This document shows positions 12,036-24,008 of a DNA stretch of 64,000 nt, piece after piece. The position numbers and the translations under genes are program-made. Below the pieces are notes generated by a model. It did not search any database. It had not been told where the DNA came from and saw only the letters and a list, made by a program, of their open reading frames with translations. Positions within the stretch are counted from its first letter, which is position 1. Every line of letters starts with the position of its first letter. Origin of the DNA: Prostheceraeus crozeri (Eukaryota > Platyhelminthes > Polycladida > Euryleptidae); the NCBI GenBank assembly GCA_907163375.1, contig CAJQUW010002095.1:496001-560000 (forward strand), written 5' to 3'.

Positions 12036-13134
12036 GATTCTTCATCGGCCACAGATCATTTAATTCCCATTGACCTTGAGTTAAGGACTATCTTTGTCCA
12101 CTTCAGGCAAACAATATATTTCTATGCTCCTGCATGAATGACTGCAATTTCAAATTTGCATAACTATGGAAGCGAAATAGCGCCGAGTAGCCTAAGTTTT
12201 GTTGCACCTCATAATGTCACGAAACAATTATGAAATGTATCCTAATACACATGTAATGTCCTACATTATTAAATGATGTTTTATGTAAATTTTTCTTCTG
12301 TATGTAACTGCGTCACGGAAATATGCGAAATTTCAAAATATTTTGCGTAAAACATTAGAACCAGATCGGCAACAGAAGTTCTGGTCAAGGCTTTGACCAA
12401 CTTGTAACATATTTAATGCGGAATTCCCTTGCCTGCATTTGGCGCTGAATTCCTCGACATAGTTGATGGAAATAGGGAGGCGGTGCTCTTAGAAACTCAG
12501 TCTCGGAACAGAATTTTCCTTCCATTCATCCTCCGATGAGTTCAACATAGGCCGAGTTTTCCTTTCCCGATACAGCGCTGATATGAAAGGTAGGATAATG
12601 TTCTTTATTTCTTCATATCAACAATCGTGAGGCGGAAAATAAGAAACAGGAGTGAAGATAGACAGATGTCTTTGCTGTAGAGTGGTATGGTTCATGGAAC
12701 AGGGAAAAACAACAAAGATCAGCGATGCTTTGCGATTTAATCCCATCTAGGCAACTGCGCTCTCTATCCAGCATAAACTTCTAATTGATTTCTTGGAAAT
12801 GATTACAACTCATAGTTAATTTGCGGCATATTTTCTGCGGGAGTAGATCTTTGATCAGTGCTAACGATCACTACAGACAGTCGTTGCGATGATGTTTCTG
12901 TGACGCATTGACGCTATAATGCATATGATGATAAAAAGTGTTGCAAAAGTATAAAGTAAGCTTTTTGGAAAGCAAGCAACTTCGCAATACGAGCACACAA
13001 TTTCTATGCTACATACATTGTATAAAGATTTATTATCTAAATTGTCCACGGAGAATTTCGCACCCACACCTTCCCTACTCTGGCCTCGTAAAGAATCATC
13101 TTTCACCCGCAGGGCTGACCTTTCATGTTTTGAA
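12036..13134. other. AT-rich sequence, no confirmed gene
   Basis: No recognised gene. Open frames that begin here overlap the dispersed repeat that follows and are not called. Confidence 0.5.
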
Positions 13135-13280
13135 TGTTGAAGTCTTGCGTCGAAGAAAACGTCCAATTCTCCTAACCGCAACTGTCCACTAAAGAAAGTG
13201 AAATGCATGCCAGAATAATCTACGGAACTTCATACGGCTTCATATTGCATATCGTTATTAAAATTGATCCAGAATTTCAA
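13135..13280. repeat. Dispersed repeat family R3, copy 1
   Basis: Shares an ordered series of blocks with 44631-44782 in the same orientation: TGTTGAA.TC.TGCGTC, a CAATT.TCCTA block, GAATAATCT-like, TTAAAATTGA and CCAGAA. Identity is moderate with several indels, so the copies are old. Confidence 0.6.
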
Positions 13281-14409
13281 CACGAAGATTGCATTTGAAG
13301 ATGTGCTGATTTTTGTGCAATATTTTATGAAGAGGGTCTGAACTCGCATCTGTGATAGAGTCTTTTCTACTATAATTTTACTTTGTCTATGCGTCTAGAA
13401 ATCGTGCTGTCCACTGTTTTGGTTGCCCTGAAATATAACAAAGGCTCTGTCTGTCGAAAATTCAGTAAGTTTCATTAAGTGGCATCGTGGAGACAACTGT
13501 TCTTCCAATGAATCACCAATAAGCAACCAGACTATTTTTCGAAATGTGCATTGAAAGTAATCATCACATAAAATTGGATTTTTATGTTCGACCAAGTTCC
13601 ATTTACTGAAAAGCGGCATGTCGTCTCTTTCACCCAATTGGATGTGCTCCACTGACCCATAGCGGGAAGTCTATGCTCACATTAATCTCAGTTTTCTCAC
13701 GTTCTACCGTTCATAGGAGAAGAAAAGAGTTGCATTTGATTATAAGAGTTAATTAATTACAAACTTTATATCCATGTCATCTCTACTTTAGATCCTTCAA
13801 CACATAAATCATCATCGAAACTTCAATCACTGAATTAGCAGTGAGAAATACTTTCATTTCGCCCTAATTTTTTCACCGATCCGTCAGAGAAGTTGTGACA
13901 ATCGTAAACTATCAGGCAAAATCACATTGTTTGGACAAACAAAGTCACCTATGCTCAGTCAACGATGGTGATCTAAGGGTTGTTGAATCAACAATGATGG
14001 ATGTGTCAATGATGTAATACCGTCAAAGTAGACACGGTAGGAACTGAATTTGATAAAGACAACGATAGATCTGGTGAAACATTTTTATCGCATTAAAATG
14101 GAATATTCGGCTTAAATGTTCAATTCACAAAATGGTTTTCAACGTTCTTCAAAGAGAGTGATAAAAGAAAGGCTCTTAAAGAAAAGTTTTGATTTAGGAA
14201 AGGTTCTAATGTAACAGTTACGGAAGACTACAGAAATAGCTACCTCAGGGAATTGAGTCAAATGAGGTGTATGTCCAATCAAATGAATGTCTTCACAGAG
14301 AAATAATTTCCTGATTCATTTCCTGATGTCAGAAATCGAATGCCTGAATGGAAATGCGAAAGCGGAAAATTGTTGTCATTATACTTGTTTGTCATTATAA
14401 GTGGTTTCA
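13281..14409. other. AT-rich sequence, nothing recognised
   Basis: No gene found. Around 13930-14010 there is a vague CAACGATGGTGA-like repetition, too degraded to define. Confidence 0.45.
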
Positions 14410-14723
14410 CTTCACTTAGCGGACCCCCACTTATCGGAAACCCGTCCACTGGAAACTCAGTTAGCGGAAGCCCTCTCAGCCGGAATCCACTTAGCGGAAG
14501 CCCACTCAACGGATAGCCCACTTATCGGAGACCCGCTCACTGAAGACTCACTTAGCGGAAGCCCTCTCAGCCGGAATCCATTTAGCGGAAGCCCTCTCAG
14601 CCGGAATCCACTTAGCGGAAACCCATTCACTGGATAACCTATCTTTTGGAAAGCTCACTTGTCGAAAACTCACTTTGCGGAAGCCCTCTCAGCAGGAACC
14701 CACTTCACGGAAAGCCTACTTTG
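14410..14723. repeat. Minisatellite, 15-bp period
   Basis: About 310 bp built on a 15-bp theme, CACTTAGCGGAAGCC alternating with CTCTCAGCCGGAATC. A 30-bp higher-order unit is clearest around 14540-14625. Because 15 is divisible by three, long open frames with five-residue periodicity (such as PLSGN/PLSRN) appear on both strands. They show no signal peptide or domain, so I treat them as by-products of the repeat. Confidence 0.93.
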
Positions 14724-15187
14724 CCTCTATTAGAGAATTTCTCTGCCACATCTCGTCTTTTCAATTCTAGTTAGTATCTCACAAATACACATTGATGAAT
14801 TTCAGACCTGGCAATTTGCAAAGGGTAAGTAATCCCCTCTTTGAAATTACTTCAAAATTATCAATTTTGTTACAATATTTAATCAGGGCTGATAATATGA
14901 CGTCATACTGAACAATGCAACCAGTGACTCCTATTATACCTCAACTAATGCATCAATGAACCTAGCTTAGCAATAAACCAAAATTTTGAAGCTAGCAAGA
15001 CTTCGCATAATCAGATAAAATTTTTGGAGGGAAATATCAAAGTTTTGACTTATGACAGCAAGAGTTAACTAAATAGCCTGAAAATAAATAAATGAATGAG
15101 TCCACAGGCTATATTATGCGCACATATTAACATGATATAGAGGCTAGACGAGGAAGTGGCCGAGACTTTCACTCAGCGGATTTCCAC
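14724..15187. other. AT-rich sequence, nothing recognised
   Basis: No gene or repeat end identified between the minisatellite and element B. Confidence 0.5.
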
Positions 15188-15189
15188 TA

Positions 15190-15216
15190 CATCCTTATGC
15201 ATATTAATTGAAACAA
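15190..15216 (+). repeat. Left terminal inverted repeat of element B
   Basis: A 27-bp end starting CATCCTTATGCA, next to TA; two mismatches against the right end. Confidence 0.9.
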
Positions 15217-15497
15217 CACTACATTAAGCTATATCCATATCTTTCTTCTTTCATACATCTCGACTTATTCGAATAAGTATCAATACTCCACTTTCATGAT
15301 ATTGAATAGTGTAGATCTTTCATTTTCAAGTAATCATTCAATCCTTCATCACATTGTAAGTGCTTACACCATTTGAATTTAAATTCAAATTTTCATTGAA
15401 ATTGTCATATTGACTATATTAGGTTGTGTAGAGAGGTTTCTCTTACGTTGATTCTTTACAAACCCAAATCTTTTCTGAACCATTTTCTGTCGACGTT

Positions 15498-16551
15498 ATG
15501 GATGTTTCACCAGCGAAACGTATGAAGATCATTACTTTAAAAGAGCACACATCAAAAACGTACCGACAGATTGCTTCAGTTGTTGGCGTGAGTCTTTCTT
15601 CTGTCAGTCGCATCATCCGTCTTCATTGCAAGACTGGTTCAATCTCACCAAAACGGGCGGGTCGCTGTGGCCGTAAACGGAAAACTACGTCCAGAGATGA
15701 TGCTTATCTATTGCGTGAAAGTGTAAAGGATCCACGGAAGTCGAGTGATGACCTCAACAGAGACTTACAGAACAAAGGAATTAAAATCAGCTCCTCTACT
15801 GTAAGGCGACGGTTGTTAGCGGCTGGTCGAAAAGCGCGTCGTCCTGTCCGAAAGCAGCTTCTGACAAGAAGAATGAAGCAGAAACGTCTTAACTGGGCCA
15901 GAAAGTATCGACATTGGACAAAAGAGAATTGGAGGAACGTTCTCTTTAGTGATGAAAGCCATATGTTTGTCCAAGGGCAGCGCAGTCAACATGTTCGGAG
16001 ATCAGATGGTGTGGTGATACGAGATTCCCATATCAATCAAACGGTTAAGCATCCACAGAAAACAATGTTTTGGGGTTGCTTCAGCTACTTCGGTGTTGGG
16101 GTTCTGCATCCAGTTGAAGGCATGATGCGTTCAAGTCAATATGTCGATGTTTTAAGACGGCTGGCAATACCTGAGCTGTCGCGGAGATTTCGGAGTGGAA
16201 CTGGAATTTTCCAGCATGACATGGCTCAGTGTCACACGTCCGCCATGAGTTAAAGGATTTCTTCAACAAAACCAGGTTACAGTGCTCGACTGGCCAGGAA
16301 ATTCGCCGGATTCAAATCCGATAGAAAACCTCTGGTCAATTTTCAAAAGTCGCCTTCGAAAGATGGACTGCTCAACAAAAAGTAAGCTTCATCAAGCTGT
16401 TATTCAGGTTTGGTACAACGATTCAAAAATTGTATCTGATTGTGAAAAACTTGTAGACTCCATGCCAGAGCGTGTTTCCATGGTCTTAAAGAACAGGGGG
16501 GACATACTAAGTATTAGGTATGATTTGTTCTTAAATATAGCAATTCAATGA
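15498..16551 (+). pseudogene. Tc1-like transposase (DD34E), two frameshifts
   Basis: Starts at the methionine at 15498 (MDVSPAKRMKIITLKEHTSK). It has an N-terminal helix-turn-helix (TYRQIASVVGVSLSSVSRII), a basic GR-rich linker, a second DNA-binding segment ending STVRRRLLAAGRKARRP, then the catalytic core. The first Asp is in VLFSDESHMF, the second in IFQHDMAQCHTS, and the Glu in SPDSNPIENLW. Two small frameshifts lie close together just after the second Asp, near 16240 and 16260, so the first frame ends at a TAA at 16252-16254 and the C-terminal block resumes in another frame before VLDWPGN. The remainder runs to a stop at 16549-16551 after the usual SMPERVSMVLKNRG block. All three catalytic residues survive and the full length would be about 345 residues. 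The damage is slight, which suggests a younger insertion than element A. Confidence 0.93.
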
Positions 16552-16583
16552 TCGGAAAAACGTGTTTTTATTAAATTAAGACT

Positions 16584-16610
16584 TTGTTTCAATTAATTTG
16601 CACAAGGATG
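16584..16610 (-). repeat. Right terminal inverted repeat of element B
   Basis: Inverted partner of 15190-15216; TA follows at 16611-16612. Confidence 0.9.
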
Positions 16611-16612
16611 TA

Positions 16613-17227
16613 TAAGTTGGCTGACACCATTGTACGTAATATTTCATTTAAATATATTTACTTTATCTTTCGACTACAGAAAATTGATGCATGTATATCA
16701 CTTGCAGACTATCTCTTCTTGAAACATCGGGAGTTCTTAAGCACTTCAGTAATGAAACTAAGACAAAGCGACTGTTACATCTGTGGAATTATATTATCCC
16801 GATGCCTTTCGTCAGTCTCTCTTCAAGTGACAAGTGAGGAAGAAATCAAAACAGTAGTGTGAAGAGGAGGGTGTAGACTACTTGAAAAAATCGCTCGACA
16901 ATGTTGTAAATCGTCCATTATGCGAGTGGGGAGTCATTGTTTTCAAGTCAAGAATGTGTGAATGATTGTTCTCGTAATTCATCGGCTGCTAACACGTTCA
17001 TCACTAAATTGTATCACCTAATTAAATCGATTCAAAATTTTTGGAAATCTATAGATCAACAAATTTGGTTCAACGGACCACAAGGTCACTGAGATATTAA
17101 ATCATTTAATCACATATCTCCAATTGAATATGTAAAGCTGCTTTTATGACCCCCAGAACCCAAGGTTCTTTGACTGCACGTTTCTAGTCACAGAAATAGC
17201 ATATAATCAGTGTCAGGACATTAAGAC
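16613..17227. other. AT-rich sequence, nothing recognised
   Basis: Short open frames only; no motif recognised. Confidence 0.5.
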
Positions 17228-17392
17228 CAATGTGACACCAGATCCGGAAGATCATTGGAGCATTGAACCACCAAGTCAACGATGATGGGACAACTAGTTT
17301 AATTCAATGATCTACCAAGCAATCGAATTGCATGTCATGCGGCCACTGGATCACCGGGTTATTGAATCACTCATCAAGTCATTGAGTCAAAA
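17228..17392. repeat. Degenerate minisatellite, about 22-24-bp theme
   Basis: Variants of ATCACCAAGTCATTGAATC recur about four to six times with heavy substitution and unequal spacing. An old decayed tandem array is the simplest reading; the period is estimated by eye. Confidence 0.4.
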
Positions 17393-20300
17393 GAACCTCG
17401 AAGTCTCTGATAAAGAAATGATTAGTCGATGTCTGAATCGTATATGTCTTTAATACAATTTGATTTAATGGCATGTCAACTATGCAACCTCTGCTGTTAC
17501 TCTTTTCTTCTTTACGATAATCAAAGCTGCTATCAACATTGGATTATGAATATACGTATAAATCATCATGAAAATACTTTCAGTTGCCAAAATGTCTCAC
17601 ACTTAACGTCTCTGACTACACTTCATTAATGTTACATTATTTAATCACACATCGCAGGAAATGGTTAAAGACAAATTAAAGGTTGAAGATGAAGAGATTT
17701 CAAATATTCGTCAGAATGATGTAGCTTTAGAATGAATGACGTTTACCCCCATTGACCTCTCAAATTATTAAGCTCACGACTCGGCGTCAGAAAAATAATG
17801 AGTTCGCCTCTGACTATATCAGAAGTTGTGTAATTAAACTTTCAATTTGTTACTCGTTGACTCATGCACTTTTACATTCCGAGTTCTTTAATTGCGTATC
17901 ATTGTGAAGCTTCCCACCAACCACTCTCCAAGTTTCGAAGGTAATTTCTTCGTTGTGGAATGCAAGAAATCATTTCACACTAATCTTTAAACTTATCGAT
18001 GTTACGTCATTCGAACATGATGTTGCTTTACATCTCCAAATCGTCGGTGCGTGTGGCAAAATTCAGCCGAATAATCAGTAGGAGAAGCTCTCATCTAACA
18101 ATCAGCTTGAGGCAGTGTCGCAAATATATAGACATGTAGGTCGCTTCATGACAAATCCTTTTAATTTCAGATGTTAATAAACAAGTCAATCTATTTATAG
18201 ACTGATTCACTCATCTTTAGAGTATGTTAATCGCTCATGTTCGATTATCATTAAACAAGACAATTGGCCCATGCATCCTAGCGGTTGAGGATGTAGGCAA
18301 GTGAAATTTTTTTTTCTTCGTAAATTCGGATTCAGCAATCCGCAACCAATCCACAGAACTAATAAGAGTAAATAAGATTCTCATTTTGACTCAATATTTG
18401 GATTTAACAAGCATAATTTTTTAACCAGCCGTATACCTAAATGCCGAATTGACGGAAGAATGCAATTTTTCAATTATCATTGCGATTAAGACTCACTCCG
18501 TCAACTTATCAAATATTTTGTCATCATTTCATACAATATCTTCAATCAAAGCTGAATTATTTCCGACGAAAGAAGTACTGATCGTTGCCCTTCATGAATT
18601 TTCGCTAAAATAGCTTAGAGGCCGAACCGAATCTTCGAAGCTAGCACTTCCAGTGTCATGATACAGTAGAGTAATCGGGTTTAGGCCTAGGCTACTCTAT
18701 CCTATGGTGCGGTGATATTCATTTTGTATTTTTAGTTTGTCGCGTGCTTTAAATAGCATTTTGAAATTCCCTCTTTTTATTATGTCAACGATGAATTTAG
18801 TGGTGCAAAGTTTGCTAAGGTCATCTTCTGAATATCTTCACTATTAATTTTAAACGACAAGAAGTGTCTATATTTAGACACACAGTAGGGTGTACTAGAT
18901 TCTACATCCGCGTAGAATAAGGAACATATTATATGTTGCAAATGTTGACATTACACATATTCCTTATGAACATCATTAAATGCGCATTTTTCTCTAAAAA
19001 TTTGAATGTGATATTATTATTCGTCTGTCGTTTGTATTCATATCCCAAATCACTAACACGTGTCTTTCAAAGTCACCCGATTCAAAATAATCATTTTATA
19101 TCTCTTTCTCTTACCTCTGAATACGCTACAACAGGTTGATAATTCTTTTACAGATTAAGAAAATAATTCCATGTGATATCTTTTTATGATATTATCTTTG
19201 TTTGATCACCCGCTCATTTTCCCGTCTCAAGCTTATCTTAATCAATATGATGCATCTCAAAGGCCATAAAAAGGATGAAATTAATCATTCGTGAAGAAGT
19301 CTTGGAGAGTTATGACAGTGATTGTTTCAAGAGTGTTTGAATGTCATGATAATAAAGTACAAATGCATAAAACGTTTCGTGTTGAGGCATAGACAGTATG
19401 ATATGAATTAAGCTTGTTATCAGACTATCATTGATGTTCTCTGAGTCTGTCAACTCGTCTGAACTTTAATGAAAGAAGTAAATGAACTTTTTACCAATGA
19501 AATAGCGGAATGATAGGCCTATTTTGATTTTATCATTTCATCGAATCCTAATCAATCTTTATTGTATTTGCTGTAGTCGAACCAGGAGAATCCATTCTGA
19601 CGTCGCGACTAATGATAATTCGAATTCAAAACAAAAGTTGAAATCATCCTGTATAACTTTCTGATGACAAAAGTTGAAATCAAATTCAAGAAATAAAATG
19701 TAAAATCAATGGTTTGAATCGATAGAAATTATCCTGTGGTCTATGACTTTCTTATGACATCCAGTTGAATACATTTGTCGCAGTGTCTGCTCATATTTTC
19801 ACCGATTTCATTTTTTAATCTGATTGCTCACTTACTTTGAACCAGTTCTATTCATTTTGATAGCCGAATTAAATTCATTGGCGCCAATTATTGCAACCAA
19901 GTTCATTGATAGGGTTCGGCATTTTGCAGTTAATCATAAAAAGCATATTTGGTACGGCATGTTTTTACTATGCATTATCAACAAATCCGTGTTCTCAAAA
20001 AATCGTATTAATCACAACCTTACATTATTGAAAATGATTGTAAAAGATATTTATTTACTTCACTGACTATCAAAGCGTTCATAATTAATGAAATAGAATT
20101 GAATTCAAGTGACAGTCGAATCGGATAACCACAAGTCGGAATATAATTTATTCTTCCTCGAATTGAATAATCGAATCGGACTTTTCATTTTTCGAATCGA
20201 GCAAACTATGTTCATAGTGCAATTTGAATTTCTCGAAAACAATCTACTATTGTGAATCCGTCGGCCTTCTCTGCCACAGTGAATGCAGAAAAGTCAAGAA

Positions 20301-21478
20301 TATAATGTTCACTTGTAAATAGATTTATCACTCAAATGTTACTTATCTATCCGTTGAAAAACCGGTTTGAAATTGAGCAGCAAAATTCCTTCTCAACCAA
20401 GTTCTGAGCTCAAACTTCTCATTATCATCCCATGAGAGTTTTGAGGTGGGCTTTGCGAGTCTTGTCATCTGCGTTGACAGCATTGTCCTTTCGTCTCTTA
20501 TCTCACACCCCTAGTTGAAAGGACGACCCGAAGAACCAAGTTCGAAATTATATTGCAACAGAAAGGGAAGACGTCCCACGATTGTGCCATTAAAGCCTCG
20601 GAGGAGTCCAGAACTTTGAATGTTATCTCATTTTCTCTGTCCTCACGTAAGAATATATTCTTCGGTAGATTGATAAATGAGAGTTTGAAAGTTTTTGAGA
20701 AACTACCAGGTTGAATTCAATGGCAGAACTATTCCAACCAAGATTAAATTGCAATAATGTAGCCGCAGTTTCAAGAACTTTGAGCAGACTACTCTCTCAA
20801 AATGTCAAATTTAGATTGTTAATTTTATAGTGAATTATGCTTTTGCCTACCACTGTAATAGAACGGGATATTCATCTGATTTTCATAATTGTTGAACTTT
20901 ATGCCTAGCTGTCATAAAGTTTGTAAAGTGGTAAACTAACTATCACGAGAGCTTTAGAATCTGATTTATTAAGTCCAATCGACCTAATACATTGAATTTT
21001 CGCCGTTGTTTATCATCATGATATGTTTACCGCAAACTGACTCGTGAGTAGCGTTCATGTCCGATGCGTGTTGTAGCTACCCTTGCATTCCGTCTATTTT
21101 CTGTCCTATCCACATAATTATGATCCATCGCCTGCAACGTCGGGACTTCAACTTTTTCTCATTTTATGTTTTCAATATACATGTATAACCTATGATTCAG
21201 TGTGGCACTATAATTTTGTCAAAAATTAAGAAAATATCGGAAAGGCTAGTTAAGACATACGTCAAACGTACTATACTGGTCAGAATCTCTCTTTGTCACT
21301 TGTCAAGTCACAAAGACCTTTATATCACATGAATGAATGTCAATATACGCATTGCAAATTGACGCATCATCGTTATTAAGTATTGAGTTATTTCCAACAA
21401 CTCACTCATTGTTGTCAGCGTCTAAAGGTGACGCCTCCCTGGAGGTGCCGGCAATATTTTCGGGGTCACATTATTAGG
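17393..21478. other. About 4 kb without a recognised gene
   Basis: AT-rich, CpG-poor sequence. Weak local repetition (AAAAGTTGAAATCA twice near 19630-19680; CGAATCGGA variants near 20115-20185) is the only structure I see. None of the open frames (up to 80 codons) shows a known motif or a clear acceptor-donor pair. Confidence 0.5.
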
Positions 21479-22801
21479 CAGGGTTGGATCTGGGCCGCAG
21501 ATTTTGAAGACCGACCGACCGGCCGGTTAATTCAATTAGACCCATGTCAACCGTTGACAACATTCAGTCTAGAATAAAGTGCTTAGTCAATGATTGAACA
21601 TTAAGAGCATGACAATATAACATAATTTGAGAGTATCTACACGTATGTTTTGTGACATAAATATTGCGAACTGTTCTTTAAACAGTTACAAAAATGATTA
21701 CTGGCAACTTATACATGCAGTTCAAACCATACTTTATGTCAAATAGAGTTTCCAGAATAATGTATTCTAGCTTGCATAATTTCGAAAATATTGTGTATTC
21801 TTCACCCTATCTACTGTAAAATTATTCCAGATGTTGATTACCTTCTCTACTTGGGATAGTTTACATGATACGTGGAGCTCAGAGATGTAATGAGCAATGA
21901 ATTTCAATACAACCTGGGGCCTTTTGATAATTGTTTGACTGCCCGCGATAAATTTTGATTGACGTTGTACAGATACAGCTGCACTCCCTCTCGGTCTTGC
22001 GACACTCTCTGAAATGAAAAATTGATGGCAACTTTGGCGAGCTCATCGTTCCAGCTCACTCTTATACGTCAGCTTGCGGTCATCAATGCAAACTCAAGAG
22101 AATTTAAATTGTCGTGAAGAGAGTTCCCCATTGACGTCGTAAATCACTATGATTCATTCACAAGTGATGAACTAAATCTCACTTCAGTGAATCACTCAAA
22201 AATCAAGTTAGCACGTCGTAGACAAACATTTTGTAGCATCAGCACAGTCAGTGATCAAATCGTTCATCTCAGAACTTTTATAGCTAGAAAACTTTTATTA
22301 TACTGGAACTTAGAATTTGTTGACCGCTTAAAGCTTCCTTGTGGAGGCGGGATATAGATATACGAATATATCATTATTGTATCAATGTTATTATTACATC
22401 AATGCCGGTTTCGGTCATTATTTTGATTATCTGTTTTTGCTTGTGTTTGATTAAATATAAACATTATCGGTAATTATATAGGAGGCCTACAACTAAGTCA
22501 TTACGCGTATTGCTGCTCATCGCACAATGCATGATGTCAAAGTGCGAAAAATTGCATTGTATAATATTGGAATGGGTGACTCTCGCTTATACGGAGTACC
22601 AGATGGCCTATCATTCATGCATTTCACGCATGCTGTGTGGAAATTGAATAATGTCTAGTGGCACAACTTGACCAAATAATGTCTGACGATCAATCCTTAA
22701 CCAACCGGTATAGAGACGCAGCCGCCGTCCTATCCCCGACCGGCCAGCCGGTTTTGATGACGTCGGCCCGGCCATCAAAAACACAACCGGTTCCAGCCCT
22801 G
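21479..22801. mobile_element. Possible hAT-type non-autonomous element (ends only)
   Basis: The left end reads CAGGGTTGGATC and the right end, in inverted orientation, CAGGGCTGGAACC. Both are followed by CCGG-rich subterminal sequence (GACCGACCGGCCGGTT on the left; ACCGG repeated on the right), a style common in hAT termini. No transposase is visible in the roughly 1.3-kb interior and the adjacent 8-bp flanks do not match, so either the duplication has decayed or these are the ends of two different elements. Confidence 0.3.
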
Positions 22802-23499
22802 ATATGTTGGCCTTCACTTTGCTTTATTAGCCAATAATTTGAGGAGCTTCATCATCTGAATAGATGTCTCTTTTTTCAACTATATTTTTTTATTTTTTAT
22901 GCTGTAGATGTGGATGAGCTTAAATATAGGCACATATTTCATAAATTCTCACTGTTTCAAGTACTCTGTAAAATACTGATATCAATTCTTCTATACTTGA
23001 TATAAAATCCATGTCATGGTGCTTTACTGCTTGGAAAAGTAAGTTTAGTTTTCCAGTTATGAGTGGGAATGCAATTCAACATTCTCTGATAACCGAAAAA
23101 TGATGTAAAATTTAATAGTAAATGCGTTGTGAACGTTAAGCAATGCTAACTGTTTTTTTCGGCCCATTAAACAAGTGAGCGACTCACAAAGCTCAAATTA
23201 CCCACGCTAATTCGTCACTGACAGTCATAGATTATGCGAAGTAGTAGAATCCAATTGAAGAGGACCATTAGAAAGCAATTCCCATCCGCTAAACATACAA
23301 TAGAGTGATTTGTCTCCAAATCCCGTGATTGTAATTTTTCGGGATCTTGAAATCCTGGAAGAAGAAAAGGTCCTCGGGGATTGCAATCCCTGGCGGTGAC
23401 GCACAAGCAATTAGCGAAGGCGTGTCCTTGCTCTCTCACCACGCCATAATAATTGTTCTCTCTCATTCATTGAATAGCATTAAATGGTCATGAAGATTC
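22802..23499. other. No confirmed gene
   Basis: A small GC-richer patch at 23315-23450 holds a minus-strand open frame (23215-23466, 83 codons) without a known motif. No splice context is convincing. Confidence 0.4.
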
Positions 23500-24006
23500 A
23501 TCAAGTTTGAAGAAGATATTGAAGTAACTAGAATAAGAACACATGTTCTGACTTCTTACATCACAAGGATTTCGAAGATAACAAACAACATCTTTGATGA
23601 AAAAGTGAGAATATGACATTTTTAGCCAATAAATGTACAGAGTAACTATTTCACATGTATGACAACTTTGTGATGGCACAATTTCTTTCCTAGTCCACTG
23701 ATTTCGATCAATAATGCATCAAAAGAAAGCTTAGAAAATGTTCACCCTCCTTGTGCAACATTCATTATCATGCTCAATGTCTTCTTATTTAAAAACTTTG
23801 ATTTGTAGATTGAGCGATATTCTTATTTTGACCACTGTCTTGCAAACATTCCATCCGATGCAAGCCTATTATAGTTCATTTGAAAGCTGAGAATGCAAGC
23901 TCTCGAATGATGTATGGCACATTGATGTGCGACAGGATTGGAAAGCATGAGAATCGATTGAATTTTTATCGATTTACAGGTGGTCCGTTTTTCATGATCA
24001 ACTCTG
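23500..24006 (-). mobile_element. Foldback family F1, single-arm copy
   Basis: About 500 bp homologous to one arm of the foldback at 27329-28478, in the orientation of its right arm. Shared blocks include TTTGATGAAAAAGTGAG, TCATTTGAAAGCTGAGAATG, CTCTCGAATGATGTATGGCA and the tip AGGTGGTCC..TGATCA..CTCTG followed by TA at 24007-24008. No inverted partner arm is found to its left, so this is a half element, a deletion product or a solo arm. It shares a short ATTGAATTT segment with the right arm of the 27-28 kb copy that the left arm lacks. Confidence 0.75.
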
Positions 24007-24008
24007 TA

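Larger units (their letters stand above)
15190..16610 (+). mobile_element. Tc1-like element with both ends (element B)
   Basis: A 1421-bp element flanked by TA at 15188-15189 and 16611-16612. The terminal repeats 15190-15216 and 16584-16610 match at 25 of 27 positions in inverted orientation; the tip begins CATCCTT. The transposase lies on the + strand between them, about 280 bp from the left end. Its terminal repeats are unrelated to those of element A, so this is a different Tc1 lineage. The ends are better preserved than those of element A, but the transposase carries frameshifts and the copy is non-autonomous. Confidence 0.92.

Noticed and set aside
14401-14637. Open frame with five-residue repeats (PLSGN/PLSRN) as a secreted repeat protein
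   Set aside because: Fully explained by the 15-bp minisatellite; the opposite strand is equally open, and there is no signal peptide or splice context.
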